From Tretioscincus oriximinensis (lineage: Eukaryota > Chordata > Lepidosauria > Squamata > Gymnophthalmidae): DNA of 64,000 nt. Of the stretch, positions 1 to 11,192 are shown piece by piece (positions within the stretch are counted from its first letter, which is position 1; the number at the start of each line of letters is the position of its first letter). Both the position numbers and the translations under genes were made by a program. Location of the stretch: the NCBI GenBank assembly GCA_022410635.1, contig JAJVDF010000430.1:295696-359695 (forward strand), given 5' to 3'. The notes beneath the pieces were generated by a model. It did not search any database. It saw nothing but the letters and a program-made list of their open reading frames with translations, and had not been told where the DNA came from.

Positions 1-256
1 ACTAGACAGGTTTATGGACACTAAGGGTATAAATGGATACTAAGATAGTTGTCTGGATGTAGCCTCCGGGATGGAGCAACAGGCAGGACTCTTGAAATAC
101 CATTTGCAGGGAGTCACGAACAGGAGCAGCATATTTTGCTTTCCTCTGTTCGGACTGCCCAGGTGCATCTGGTGGGCCTCTGTGTGACACAGAATGCTGG
201 ACTCGATGGGCTGTGGCCTGATCCAGTATGGCTCTTCTTATGTTCTTATGTTCTTA
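1..256 (+). mobile_element. CR1-like LINE 3' end, copy 1 (cut by window edge)
   Basis: It begins inside the last codons of the element's ORF (LDRFMDTKGINGY-type end), followed by a 3' UTR and a tail of TTCTTATG units at about 236-256. It matches the 3' part of the long CR1 copy at 49440-51630. 5' truncation is typical of CR1. Confidence 0.85.
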
Positions 257-560
257 TGTACTTCCTGAAGAGGTGGTGGTAGCTAACAGCTTGAATAGCT
301 TCAAGAAGGGACTAGACAGGTTCATGGACACCAAGGGTATAAATGGGTACTAGGATGGATGTCTGGATGTTGTCTCCGAGATGGAGCAACAGGCAGGACT
401 CCTGAGATATCATTTGCAGGGAGTCATGAATAGGAGCATATTTTGCTTTCCTCTGTTCAGACTGCCCAGGTGCATCTGGTGGGCCTCTGTATGCAACAGA
501 ATGCTGGACTAGATGCGCTCTGGCCTGATCCAGTATAGCTCTTGTTACATTCTACAGTTC
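257..560 (+). mobile_element. CR1-like LINE 3' end, copy 2
   Basis: It begins with the segment encoding LPEEVVVANSL, immediately after the tail of copy 1, and repeats the same 3' UTR. The tail is degraded (CTCTTGTTACATTC). Same strand and same family as its neighbours. Confidence 0.82.
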
Positions 561-936
561 TGCATGCGCTTAAGGAAAAAATCCATATGGTCTTGCTTTG
601 TTTCCCCCCATTTTTATAATTCCTTCCTATGAAAGACAAAAGAAAACAGGAATAGTAAAGTTTGCCTTTTTTCTAACGTTTTCGTAATTAATCAAAGATT
701 CTGTCCAATCATGTGTTTTCTTTTCTAAAGGCAAACAATACATAAACATCCATAGCTCAGCACTCTTGTTTTCCTCTGTAGATACAGTAGGCTTAGGATA
801 GATTTAATTANTTTCGGTCCAATTTCAGAGCGAGTGAAGACATCAGTAAAACAACTACTGGTAATCATTTTCTTTGCCCTCTATCTAACCCAGTTAATGC
901 TGTTGTCTGGCTCTGACCTAGGTTTTAATCCCGCTT

Positions 937-1218
937 CAGTCCACCTGTGGAATTCAGTTCCTGAAGAGGTAGTGGTAGCTAACAGCTTGGATAGCTTCAA
1001 GACAAGGCTAGACAGGTTTATGCACACCAAGGGTATAAATGGGTACTAGGATGGATGTCTGGATGCTGCCTCTGGGATGGAGCAACAGGCAGGACTCCTG
1101 AAATGCCATTTGCATTCCTCTGTTCTGACTGCTCATCTGAATCTGCTGGGCCTCTGTGTGAGACAGAATGCTGGACTAGATAGGCTGTGGCCTGATCCAG
1201 TATGGCTCTTCTTATGTT
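937..1218 (+). mobile_element. CR1-like LINE 3' end, copy 3
   Basis: It encodes LWNSVPEEVVVANSLDSFKT and a short remainder to KGINGY at 946-1049, then the family 3' UTR with an internal deletion near 1110, ending in TTCTTATGTTC. It lies in the same orientation as copies 1 and 2. Confidence 0.82.
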
Positions 1219-2429
1219 CACCATCAGAATGAAAAAATACAACAAAAAAGTGAACAGTAATTTCTGAGTTACAGGGATTTCGGAGTTAAGGAATGCCAAA
1301 AGAAAACATCTTTCTACATTGCTAATGTGTTCTCTTACTCTTAAAGTAACCCAAAATGGGATTAAACTCTGAAAATGAACTCAAGATGGATTGAATCTTA
1401 GGTGTAAAAACCGCTTATATAGTACATCAACTTTAATCAAAATTGATAAAAGAAACGCTGCTTTTTATTACAGAGACAAACCCAACACAATATTTCCTGA
1501 ATTTGAAAAACCAAAGCTAAATTATTCCGTTCAGTTCCCTATGTTATAACCTGCTTGGCATATGCAATGTCACACCACACATCTGTTGATGCAAAGAGTT
1601 ATGAAGCATTTAATTTTTAAAGCAAATTGTAAATCTGAAAGTGTTATTAGAAGATTGTGTGTCTTAACTTCCAAAGAACAATAGATTAAAAGATTTCAAA
1701 GCTATTCCCTGAGATTGAAAAATAGTGAATTTTTTCCTTGTTTGCTATAGACCTAGATTTGAGAACAGCTTGTGTTTACATACAGGGTGCTTCAAAAAAT
1801 GTATACACGTATTTATGTATTTTGTTTCATAGTTTTAGTGCTGCTTTTTGCATCAACAATATCTTTGCAGCAAATAATAGATATCCCTAAAGTGTATTCT
1901 TAAGAAATCTGTAACACTTAATTATGTGGCTGTTTAAAGTACTTTAACTCCTCAAATAAAAAGGTTAAAAGCATGCAAGGTAATAAAATTTATTGATCTA
2001 GTGCATGTACATGCATTTCAAGCAGATGTAGTACTGCACATATCTGGAATACAGAGGCACTCTTTGAGAGTTAGTGGCATCCAGGGGGAAAATAACTTAC
2101 TCCCTGCTTCAGTTCTTCTTCCTAAAGAAAGATTGGATGACTGTGAGTTGCTCATATTTGAATTTAATTTAAGAAGAGTAACATACTAGTGTTTCAGAAA
2201 AAGGAGAAATCTTATTTCTGTAATAATCCACACATGCAGTCAAATTGAATGATTTTGGATATTTTTCTGAATCTCAACCAATGAGGAGTAAAGAACATGG
2301 AAAAAATAATTTGCCCTTCCATTTATGAGGTTCTGAGATATATGAGTGATATCTGCTAAAACAGGTAGCTAGGTTATTATCTCTCTCTCATTTTTACCTC
2401 TGGGAGCCAAGATTTAGGGTTACTCATAT

Positions 2430-2610
2430 GGAAACTTTCAGAGAAATAGGCGTATTAATCTGGATCCAGAAAGTGTAGCAAGGAGGCCTCGTAGCACCTT
2501 AGAAACTGTGAAAACGTGGTAGCACGAGCTTTCGTAGACAAATCTACTTGTGCATCTGAAGAAGTAGGCTTGCCTGTGAAAACCCATGCTGCTACTCTTT
2601 TTTGGTTAGT
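2430..2610. repeat. SINE-like repeat, GCTTTCGTAGAC family
   Basis: It contains CGTAGCACCTTAGAAACTG, GAGCTTTCGTAGACAAATC and GCATCTGAAGAAGTAGGC. The same core recurs at 4036-4259, 26786-27090, 43985-44110 and 53610-54210. It resembles a dispersed repeat common in reptiles; I cannot name the family. Confidence 0.6.
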
Positions 2611-3258
2611 ATTTAAAGTGTTAGGAGACCCGCTAGTTAGATTTACATGGAANCTGTACTTGATCAATTCAAATATCGTTTTAATTTGAATTCAGTCAAA
2701 ATATGGTTTAGAGGGATGAAAGCACAGGGAATTTTGCACGTAAAATGCCAGGAAAGTCCAGGTGTGTCTAATAGTTCAAATTGACCTGTTATCCTGATCC
2801 AGAGCATATATACATTAGCATATATAGATGAAAAGCATCTACAAGTTCAGTACCTAAAGTTCAAAATGTGGAGCTCTGCCTTTCCAAAATTGTTATTTTA
2901 ATTCAAACATATAATAAATGTAGGAGCCAAGAACATTAAACTTATGTTCCTAAGACTGCTATATCCCAAATGGAGAGAAACATTTTCTACAAATCTGTGT
3001 TGGTGGAACCTGAGGTATCTGAGATACTAGTAGCTTTGAAGTTCTCACAGGATCAGCCAGAACCTACTATGCTATCTGACTGCTGGGTTATACGGAGTGG
3101 TGGTCCAAGAACAACTGGATGCCACAAGATCTATAAGGAGAGTAACAATGTCTATATCATAGATAGTAAAGCAATGACAACATCAACCAAGTACTCTTTC
3201 CTGGTGTTTCTCCTTCAAACCTGTACGAATTATTTTCTGTATTCTTGAAGTATTTTAC

Positions 3259-3355
3259 CTTGAGTAGTTTCATGAGGCCTTCTAATTGCACCATAAGCTC
3301 CCTTCGGCTTTCCTGAAGGGCGGACATTCGCTGTTCCAACTCATCCTTCCTCTGC
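3259..3355 (-). CDS. DTNA: DTNA exon w14: coiled-coil H2
   Basis: This 97-nt exon encodes codons 475-506 ([20 protein letters not shown], then [12 protein letters not shown]) and ends in phase 0. The heptad pattern of helix H2, which pairs with the matching helix of dystrophin, is clear. The acceptor is a long T-rich tract ending TTCAG. The donor GTAAAA is weak at +5; reading through adds 33 residues before a stop at 3157-3159. The next constitutive exon was not found down to position 1. Confidence 0.96.
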
Positions 3356-4035
3356 CTGAAAAACAATTTTTTAAATTAGAATTAAATATTTTACCACTGC
3401 GAAATTACAGTGAACGAACACAGAGAAAATGTAACACTTGGTCAACATGTCAATTTATTTATGAGTTCTTAGGTCTAGCCTAGGTTTCCCATGACTACAG
3501 TGGAAAATGAGAAATTTGAACCAGGCTCACATGCAGTAAAACATCTCTGAGACAGTTCAGAGATAGCTTAGCGGCAGTTTGCATGTGGGATCGTTCTCAT
3601 GCCAGTTTGTTTCTCATCTCATTGACATTTTGTTCTAGAAAAAGGTGGATTAGAGATGTAATTGCTACAATTTTCTTGTTACATGTGATTGTAGTTTAGG
3701 CCTCTGTCAGACAGATTTCTCAATCATCAGGTTCCCTCTGTCATAGAGGTATTCCATACACCAGGTGAAACTCCATTTCCATTTCAATTGTCACCAGCAG
3801 GAAGCCATTTTAGCTATCTGCAGAAAATGGACAGAGCCATTTTACATGCCCTGGAAAGAGACTGTTTCCATTTTTTTAAAAAATTACTCTGTCATTTTTT
3901 TAACTTAATGAAAATTTTCAATTGTTTCTTATGCTTAATTAACTGTCAATTTGCAGTATTTTATGTATTCTGTATAGCATCATGTATATTTAAGATGCCA
4001 TATACTGTAAATAAACAATACCATCAATAATAATT

Positions 4036-4259
4036 CAGCAAAGGAGCTAGCAGCACTTTGAGACTAACTTGAGAAAAGTGGGTGGCATAAGCTTTCGTAG
4101 ACACGTCTACTTCTTCAGATGCTGTATTCTTCAGCATTTGAAGAAGTAGACNTGTCTACGAAAGCTTATGCCANCCACTTTTCTCAAGTTAGTCTCAAAG
4201 TGCTGCTAGCTCCTTTGCTGNACTTTCTACTAGACTAACACAGCTATTTCTCTGAAATA
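4036..4259. mobile_element. SINE-like insertion containing an 89-bp-arm palindrome
   Basis: Left arm 4036-4124 and right arm about 4132-4220 are reverse complements with one clear mismatch and two Ns; the loop is about 7 bp. The right side continues with TAGACTAACACAGCTATTTC, the normal end of this repeat family. A 10-bp direct repeat AATAATAATT flanks the whole (4026-4035 and 4260-4269), so the palindrome entered as one insertion. Confidence 0.82.
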
Positions 4260-4309
4260 AATAATAATTGTCAGGAATAAATATCCTGACTGATCTGTAG
4301 GGCTTAATT

Positions 4310-4990
4310 ATTAAAGTTTTGGGGATTTGTATTACCATGTATTGTAACTGTGGGTGAACTTGTCAGTTATCTCAGGTTTTGGAGGGAAATTACTTCTTTT
4401 GTATTATGNAGGGAATCAGTTTAAATTTGGATGGGAACATGTATATAGCTGACTGGTTGTTGACTATGGGAAAATTGCTTGTTAAACTCTGGACTTAATT
4501 CAGAGGTTGCTGAAGAGCCAAATAAAAGAAATCACTTTTGCTGAAATCACTAGCTGTGTGGTTCATTAGATTTTTGGCTGCCAAGGCCATACAACAGTAA
4601 TAGGAATGGTTTATATCTTAGAACATTAGGTAGTGCAGGGAGCTTACGCAAATTATGTACGCTTTATTAGAAAATTCACCTGCATATGGCGTATGAATGC
4701 ACAAGAAAATTTGCCTCATCCCATTTCCTGTTTGCTGATGTCAATTCCAACCTCTGCTTTCAGAAAGGGCACCCACCGTGATGTCACTTNTAATCCTGCC
4801 CCAGAACTGAAGTCACCAAATTTTGCATATGTGCTTTACACACGCAATGACTCCCAACACCCAAGATTTTCAGGCTTCAGGCACAAAACTGCTGGCCCAA
4901 ATACTCCCTGCACTGCTTTAGGGCAATGAGGGAATGTTCGGGGGAGGAGCCTCCTGTTGCCAGTCCTGGAGGTAAATGGCGGGCCGCTAT
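4310..4990. repeat. Unclassified dispersed repeat, copy 1
   Basis: Landmarks TTTTGGAGGGAAAT, GACTGGTTGTTGACTATGGG and GATGTCACTT plus CCTGCCCCAGAA recur in the same order at 12640-13150. No protein similarity is visible. Confidence 0.5.
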
Positions 4991-5139
4991 TTTGAGATAT
5001 AATCTAAAATAAGGCCCAGTGTAGAAATTACTTTTGACATTTTCATTCTATGATCTGACAGATAAGATATATATCAAATAATCCTATTTTTGAGATAATT
5101 TTTTTAAAAATGAAAAAAAAAAAACATCTACAAACAAAC

Positions 5140-5950
5140 TGACACAAAAAAAATCCCCATCACCCATCCCACCCAAAATCCCCACACCCCCGCATGGAAG
5201 GAAAATACAGTTTATTATGCAAAAAGTCTTAATTCTATGAATGATTTGACAGATTCGTAGACGAGCTGGTTTTGACAAGATAACGCATAGGCAATGAGTA
5301 TTTGCCATTTTATAGTCCAAGGAGGAGTTAACTGTATTCCAAGTCATTTCAGTCTCTTTTCCTGTATTAGGTCGAATTTCATAAACTTCAACAAATAGTC
5401 GAACCATTCCTGGATAGTCCATATGGTCAAATTTTTCCAGCCCTTGGCTACGACCAAGTGGCCAGCAAAAATCGCATATTTAACAAAATATTGAATTTCA
5501 GCCGATAGATTAATTGCATTCATGCCATTAAAGATAAAAGTAACTGGTGATGGCTGAATAGCAACATTAGAGATCTCTTGTATCTTTTGCTTTATTACAC
5601 TTCAAAAATGATTAATGTGGGGACAATGCGCACACATATGTAGATAGTAGTATCCTCTTTCTTGGCAACTGTGCCAACAGAGAATTGAAAGATCTTTTGG
5701 TTTCCTCTTTCAGCTCTGCAAATGTCACAAAGGGGGAAAGATAACCAGTTTTGCCACTTTATAAAGGAGACGAACGAGAGGGTGTTTCAAAAGTTTGTAA
5801 CTAATCTTGTGAACAAAACAGTATATAAGACTGTTATGTAGCTTTCTGGAAACACTTATTAGCTGGTGATCTTGGCTTTCATTTTTCTGTAATTTTGCTG
5901 CCAATTCTGTCTGAGGAATTATAATAAGCTTTTCTAACTGTTAATTGGCT
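5140..5950 (-). pseudogene. L1-like LINE ORF2 C-terminal remnant
   Basis: Read on the minus strand with frameshifts, it contains QLEKLIIIPQTEL, then YLHMCAHCPHI, then AKGWKNLTIWTIQEWFDYL. This is the layout of the region after reverse transcriptase in L1 ORF2 (cysteine-containing segment, then K-W tract). It resembles the C-terminal part of the L1 copy at 56210-58000. Broken, no function expected. Confidence 0.65.
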
Positions 5951-7228
5951 ATTATTATTCAGATTGCATACAAAGCTGGGCTGACACTGCAAATTAAAAC
6001 AGATGGAAAATCCCATTTGACAGGGCTCTCTAAGGTAATTTAAACTCAGAATGTTCGAATCAATTTTTTTAAGTGAAACTGAAGAGATGTAGTTGTTCTA
6101 CTCTATAGCAATATATCCCTATGCATGTTTATTAAACGTTAGAAAACAATTTTCAGTTGAACATTCCCCTAAAAGGTCTGCCTAGGCCTGCAGTTTCAAT
6201 GACCANTGTATTATCACTGCATTGTTGTNGTTGAGTACCAGTGAGTTGTGGCTGACTCTTATTTTGCCTGCCTGGATTCTGCCTTAGATGCTCCTGTGTT
6301 TTCTTGGCAGACATGTAAAAATCACTTGGCATTGCCTATTTCTGGGAACTCCNAAAAACTATATGAAGATGCCTATGGGGCTGTGCATATAGTCAGCTAG
6401 GAGTTAGCAACAACTATCAGCAAGTTAATAATTAAAATAAGTAGTTTACTACTACAGTACAATATTAAATCTTCTTAAACCTACAATTTAAAATGTCTAA
6501 TTAGTGTCAGAGTATTTCTTTGGCCCCAATTATATTAAGATGCACAAGATAGACCTTCTTCCAAGAATGCATTTTTTCCCATTACTGTACTTAGCAATGG
6601 AAAGTTTAAAAGACTTGTAAGTGACTTTGTGAGATAGTGTTCAGGACCATAAAAACACAGGCAAGGCTTTGGCAAATGTGCTTTCTCCAGCAATCATTAT
6701 TTCAATTTCAAAATATATTGGGGCAGCCTCTGNACTACTGTACATCTTGGCATGCAATATTGATAGAGTTAGCAGATAAAATTAAGGATAGAAGTTCTTA
6801 TTTTTAACAGGTGTGAAAAAGTAATTTTACCACCAGATGTTGCAGGCATTAGACATTTCTTTCTTTTATAGCCATTAAAGGTATAAACTTCTATCCCAGA
6901 TTTATCTGGTAACCCTAAATGTAGGGACAATCTTGGGCTAGTTTATTTATGTGGGCCAAAACTGAAAGGATAAATTGCAGCATGTACTAGTTGCCATGGA
7001 CTGTTTCAATTTACGTTCTTAGTCATATTATATAAACTTAGAGCTGTCAGAGACATTGGTACATGTCAAGTGTTTTCAACTGGGACAACGCTGTTTTGAA
7101 GCAGACTAGTGACTAGAAGGTTGCAGTCTTGCTGATGTAAGGCAAATAGATTGAGAGATGGAATTTGCTTTTCCCTTTCTTCCATTGAAGTGCCCCATGT
7201 AAGAGGCTCCAAAAAGTTGACTAACATT

Positions 7229-7412
7229 TTAAGGCCCTGTTCCCACTGAGCCTTATTCTGGGTTATATCTCGATACAGAGCTTGGCCATTCACATGCTAG
7301 TGTTGAGTACGGAAGGCCCCATTCGGAGCCTGCCATAGTCTACACTAGCATGTAGATAGCAGGCTCATATTCAGAGATATAGCCAAAACTCAGTAGAGAC
7401 AGGACCTTTAAC
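7229..7412. mobile_element. Foldback MITE family A, copy 1
   Basis: Its ends are imperfect inverted repeats (AAGGCCCTGTTCCCACTGAG against CTCAGTAGAGACAGGACCTT). The inner arms also pair (CACATGCTAGTGTTGAGTAC against CTACACTAGCATGTAG). TTAA occurs at both borders (7229-7232, 7408-7411), possibly a target duplication. Seven further copies are in the window. Confidence 0.7.
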
Positions 7413-7712
7413 AGATCTAAAGGCACATAACCCCCCAAAGAACAACAACAACAACCCCACTTGTAATTGACTGACTTGCCAATCCTCAAACAGGTTTCCT
7501 TCCAATAGCCATCCGCAATATGAATATTCATTCACAGATAGTCTTTGGTCCCATAAGGGAATTCCACCACTTATTTTTCAACATGAAAAGCTTGTTTTCA
7601 TAAAACGGCTTTCAATATTTGCAGAACAAACTGTTGCATATGGAGTTGAACGAAACATAAGCAAAGGATTTTTTAAAAAATCACGCATGTCATCTTCCAC
7701 ACTGGCGTTTAC

Positions 7713-7826
7713 CTCAGGAGCCGAAGTTCTGCCAGGAGAGTGGGATTTTGTGCTGCCTTCTCTGGGGTAGGCTGGGACGCTTGTTCATGTTCAAGGCGCA
7801 GTCTGTGAATCTCTTGTAAGATTTCT
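7713..7826 (-). CDS. DTNA: DTNA exon w13: coiled-coil H1 and hinge
   Basis: This 114-nt exon encodes codons 437-473 ([20 protein letters not shown], then [17 protein letters not shown]). It opens with A (completing Arg) and ends with AG (first two bases of the next Arg). The acceptor is CTTTTGTCAG and the donor is GTAAAC. It ends helix H1 and begins H2, with the proline-containing hinge between. His replaces Gln in QEIHRLRLE relative to remembered mammalian protein, a mild change. Confidence 0.96.
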
Positions 7827-9369
7827 CTGACAAAAGGAGTGAGAAAAAAGCCATCAGTATGTTTTCAGTGAAAATAACTAAGCATTAAACAAGTCTACGC
7901 AGCATGAAAATAATTTGCAATCCGGGACTATATGGAACTACAACGATGCATCTCTCTCTCTCTCCTACCAGAGTCTATTCAGGAAACTATGAAATTCTTT
8001 ATTACCAGTACTAATTTTGAAACCATTCAGGAAGTCACTGTGGGGAAGAGGCAAGTCCAGACATTGTCAACTCTGGATATTAAGGACTTTCTTCACTTAC
8101 TGATAGTCTAGATCTGGAATGGGATTATGGGCTTCCTTTCTGCATGTCAATTTGGCTTATTGGAGNCTTTATCCTTTACTAGTACCCTCTGTCTGTATAA
8201 CATGGAATAAGTTCAGACCAGGGGCTGATTTAATCTTGGCCTTATTATGGTCCAGAAATAGGCTGCTATACAGTCCACGTGGCATTATTAGCTAGCACAG
8301 ACCTTCCTGTTCCCTATNCTAACCTGTAATGGCTTATAGACAGTAGGGACCCTTAGACCATTTTCTAGAACAGAATAAAATGCAAAAGACACATATAAAT
8401 TCTGACAGTAAGTGNAACCAATCAACAATGGACTAGATTGCCGCAAGCACTGGTGAATTNTTCTTCAATGGAAGTTTTCAAACACAGGCTGGGTAGATAC
8501 CTAGCTGAAATGGCTTAATGAATTCTGTGTTGAGCAAAGTCCTTTCCAACTCCATGATTCTATGATTTAAACCCTTTGGTGTTTATAACTGTTTACACTA
8601 TGTGTGACTCTAGGACTATGTGTAATATCTTATTTATGAAGCTCATTTTCAGGCTTAACCCACACCTCTGAACAAATGTTTCAGCCACCTATCTTACAGG
8701 CTCCAGGGCAGAAATCAAGAAAGGTGTAATTGGATGCAGGTATCATCCATAACCACCAGATGGAGATCTTGGCCAAGATTTCAATGTTACTTCATCTGAG
8801 TCACTGATGGGGCAGCTCATGGCCAAGTAAATCTGAGTGGGCATGTTAAAAGAACAACCAACCAAAAGAAAACTGACGTAGTGCAAGATAAGCCACCATC
8901 GTTGTATGGTTGCACAACAGATCTTCCTAGTAACAGACCAATCATTTATTCCTGGAATAGACTGATGCCTAGTGTAGAAAGGACTTGTGTGTTGTGTGGT
9001 TGAGAAAGGTGGTAAAGATAGCACAGGGGGCATATTGATTACTAACATCCAGCCTTTGGAGAAAAAATGGGAAATGAATATGGTCCCTGAGCTAAAATTA
9101 TAAAACGATTTGCAAGGAATGTCATGAGACATGGTACTTTGCAGCATATAAAACACAAGGACATAGAAGATGCACCTATAATTTGTTAAGAAATAATAAA
9201 GGATTGCAAGTGATTTTCAATGATGTTTGGACAAAAAAAATGTGTCTTGCAGAGCAAACTACTTCAAAACAAAGTTTTAAAAATGGTCTAAATTACATTT
9301 ACTTTTCTGCCCATATATCTACACTTAGGATGACTAAAGTCCTGATGAACTGATAAAAGAGCTCTTTAC
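7827..9369 (-). other. DTNA intron between w12 and w13
   Basis: It holds a CR1 end at 8425-8567 and a short TC repeat near 7950. I see nothing else; the 137-codon open frame at 8743-9156 has no recognisable protein. Confidence 0.7.
8425..8567 (+). mobile_element. CR1 LINE 3' end fragment
   Basis: It encodes a degraded end of the CR1 ORF (WKFSNTGWV-type region, around 8470) and finishes with TCCAACTCCATGATTCTATG, the classic bird/reptile CR1 3' tail. Confidence 0.75.
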
Positions 9370-9476
9370 CTGTTCTTATTTTCAAGTTCTGCGATCAGTT
9401 GCCTTTGTTGTTTGTTAGCATCTATAGAAAATGAGATATCTGGAGCACCTCTCTGCTGTGGTGGCTGTTGAGCCTG
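9370..9476 (-). CDS. DTNA: DTNA exon w12: entry to the coiled coil
   Basis: This 107-nt exon encodes codons 401-435 (QAQQPPQQRGAPDISFSIDA, then NKQQRQLIAELENKN) and ends with AG of a split Arg. The upstream end is a tandem CAGCAG acceptor: the first AG gives a start at 9476 and an extra Gln, the second a start at 9473. The donor is GTAAAG. DANKQQRQLIAELENKNR leads into the H1 helix of the dystrophin-binding coiled coil. QRGAPDISFSIDA matches DTNA, not DTNB. Confidence 0.95.
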
Positions 9477-9597
9477 CTGGAAAACACATAATGATATTAA
9501 TACCGCAAGGTAAATATGAATTACTGTTTTGAAGAACACCTCAATTGTTTTGCTCTTTATATATTTAAACACACAATATTGGTGTAGTTGTGAAAGA

Positions 9598-9838
9598 GTT
9601 GGATTTGCATCTGGTAGTCTTCCGGTTCGATTCCCCACTCCTCCANGTAAGTCAGCTGGGTGACCTTGGGCCAGTCACAGTTCTTTAGAACTTTCTTAGC
9701 CCCACATACTTCACAGGGTGTCTGCTGTGAAGATAGCAACAAAAACTATGTGTGCTACCCTATATTTGGCTGCCCTGAGACCTTCAGGTATAAGGTGGGA
9801 TACAAGTACAAATAAAATAAATAAATAAATAATATAAT
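9598..9838 (+). mobile_element. Sauria-type tRNA-derived SINE
   Basis: It has a partial tRNA-like head with a B box (GGTTCGATTCCCCACTCCTC), then CAGCTGGGTGACCTTGGGCC, TAGCCCCACATACTTCACAG, GGGTGTCTGCTGTGAAGA and an (AAAT)n tail. This order is that of squamate Sauria SINEs as I remember them. Confidence 0.82.
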
Positions 9839-10600
9839 GAAAGNGAGATTGTAAGTCTTTTCTATACAGACCAATACACTGTATTATAAACTGCCTTTCA
9901 TCCACTGGTGTGGAATAACTGAGGCCATGACCCAAGAGGCAGCATATCCTGTTCCACTAGTGGATCTCTTAAAATTGGTTCACAGGTTCATCACTCCATA
10001 TGGCCATGCAGATAACACAGCTGTTGGGCCAGGCAGTCTCTTTTTAATTAGAAACCCACCATTTTATCTATAGGGCCAAAGAGCATTAGGCTGGGAACTT
10101 TAAGGCTTTAGCCAATGGCAAAGGGTGCCCTTGTTAAAAGAAAGCAATGATACAATTGGACTTTTGGATTAAATTGGGTATATAAATAGATGAAATAATG
10201 GTCAGGTTCATTTTATTTGAGTCGACATGAAAATGGTCTTAACTGAGGAAAAAAGGATTATGTGTAGGTCAAACTCAAACCTGAACTGATGCTGTGGAAG
10301 CTTCAGAATAATCATGCCAGCCAGCAATTGATTTATCAAACAAGCTGGCTGGAATGTCAGTTGAACAATATTGACTCCTTCTGGAATGTTCTCTAACTGA
10401 CCAATAAGCAAACGGCTCCCCAACATTTTAAACATTCAAATCTCAGCCTTCTAAGGTAATAAACAGCCAACTGCTTTTTCCTGGCTTGCAATATTCCCTG
10501 ACAAAAATACTGTGAGAAATAGAGCATAGATGTTGAATTTCCAACGATCACTGAATCNTGAGAGAAGGGTAATGACGTTTATGGCATTAAGTGAAGGAAC

Positions 10601-11192
10601 TGTTAGGATCCTTAGGTGTCACCTGCACATTCAAACAACCCTTGTAAAATTGGAACAAGAGGCAGAAAGTAGGCCTCTAGCTGGAGAAAACAGACCTGGC
10701 AGTTAGCCAAGGGAACAAGCTGTACAGTTTGATGGGGTTTTGCAACAAGATAAGTAACAACTAAAGGGGTGAATGAACAAAGGAGCTAACAGAGAACTTG
10801 GTTCTGGGAGCTGAAAGATCAATTCAGTGATTGACTGACTCTATCTGTAATAGGGGCGGCTTATATGATAATGCTTACTTGACAGTTTGTGATTGGTGAG
10901 AACTTGCCCTGATCGGAGAATGACCAATGAAAGTTAAGAGGCAGAGTTGGCAAATAGGAAGTTTACAAGCAGGGTTGTGGCAATTATTTTTTCATGTCTC
11001 CATTGTATGCAGACACCTGACCCTGCAGGATCGCCCCCTTCCCCTTTTCTTTTACCTTTCATTGTTTGTCTTATTTAATTGTTCTAATAAATGTTCTTAT
11101 CTGCTTTATCAATCATGGTGTGGTCTTATAGTCATTATGGGAGGGGACAGGGCCCATCCTCAATTAATCTTTGACAAATACCATCCCTGTCA
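10601..11192 (+). mobile_element. Candidate solo LTR of an endogenous retrovirus
   Basis: It starts TGTTAGGATCC and ends CCATCCCTGTCA. A TATA-like TTATATGATA lies at 10861 and AATAAA at 11086-11091, about 225 bp apart, followed by a T-rich stretch as at an R-U5 border. Flanks GAAC and GAAA are a poor 4-bp duplication. No gag, pol or env lies nearby. Moderate support only. Confidence 0.45.

Larger units (their letters stand above)
1..3258 (-). other. DTNA intron 3' of exon w14 (partial)
   Basis: It holds three CR1 3' ends (1-256, 257-560, 937-1218) and a SINE-like repeat (2430-2610). 561-936, 1219-2429 and 2611-3156 show nothing I recognise beyond AT-rich sequence. No further DTNA exon was seen. 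Confidence 0.75.
3356..7712 (-). other. DTNA intron between w13 and w14
   Basis: It holds the palindromic SINE (4036-4259), a dispersed repeat (about 4310-4990), an L1 remnant (5140-5950) and a foldback MITE (7229-7412). A possible old SINE with CTTGGCAGACATGTAAAAAT lies at 6222-6420. The rest (3357-4020, 6430-7220, 7420-7700) shows nothing I recognise. Confidence 0.7.

Noticed and set aside
5084..5422. 112-codon open frame that could be a novel small protein
   Set aside because: Its middle (EWFDYLL-type frame neighbours) lies in the L1 ORF2 C-terminal remnant; the end is low-complexity.
8743..9156. 137-codon open frame on the minus strand
   Set aside because: The longest anonymous frame in the intron, but its sequence resembles no domain and is not in phase with DTNA splicing.
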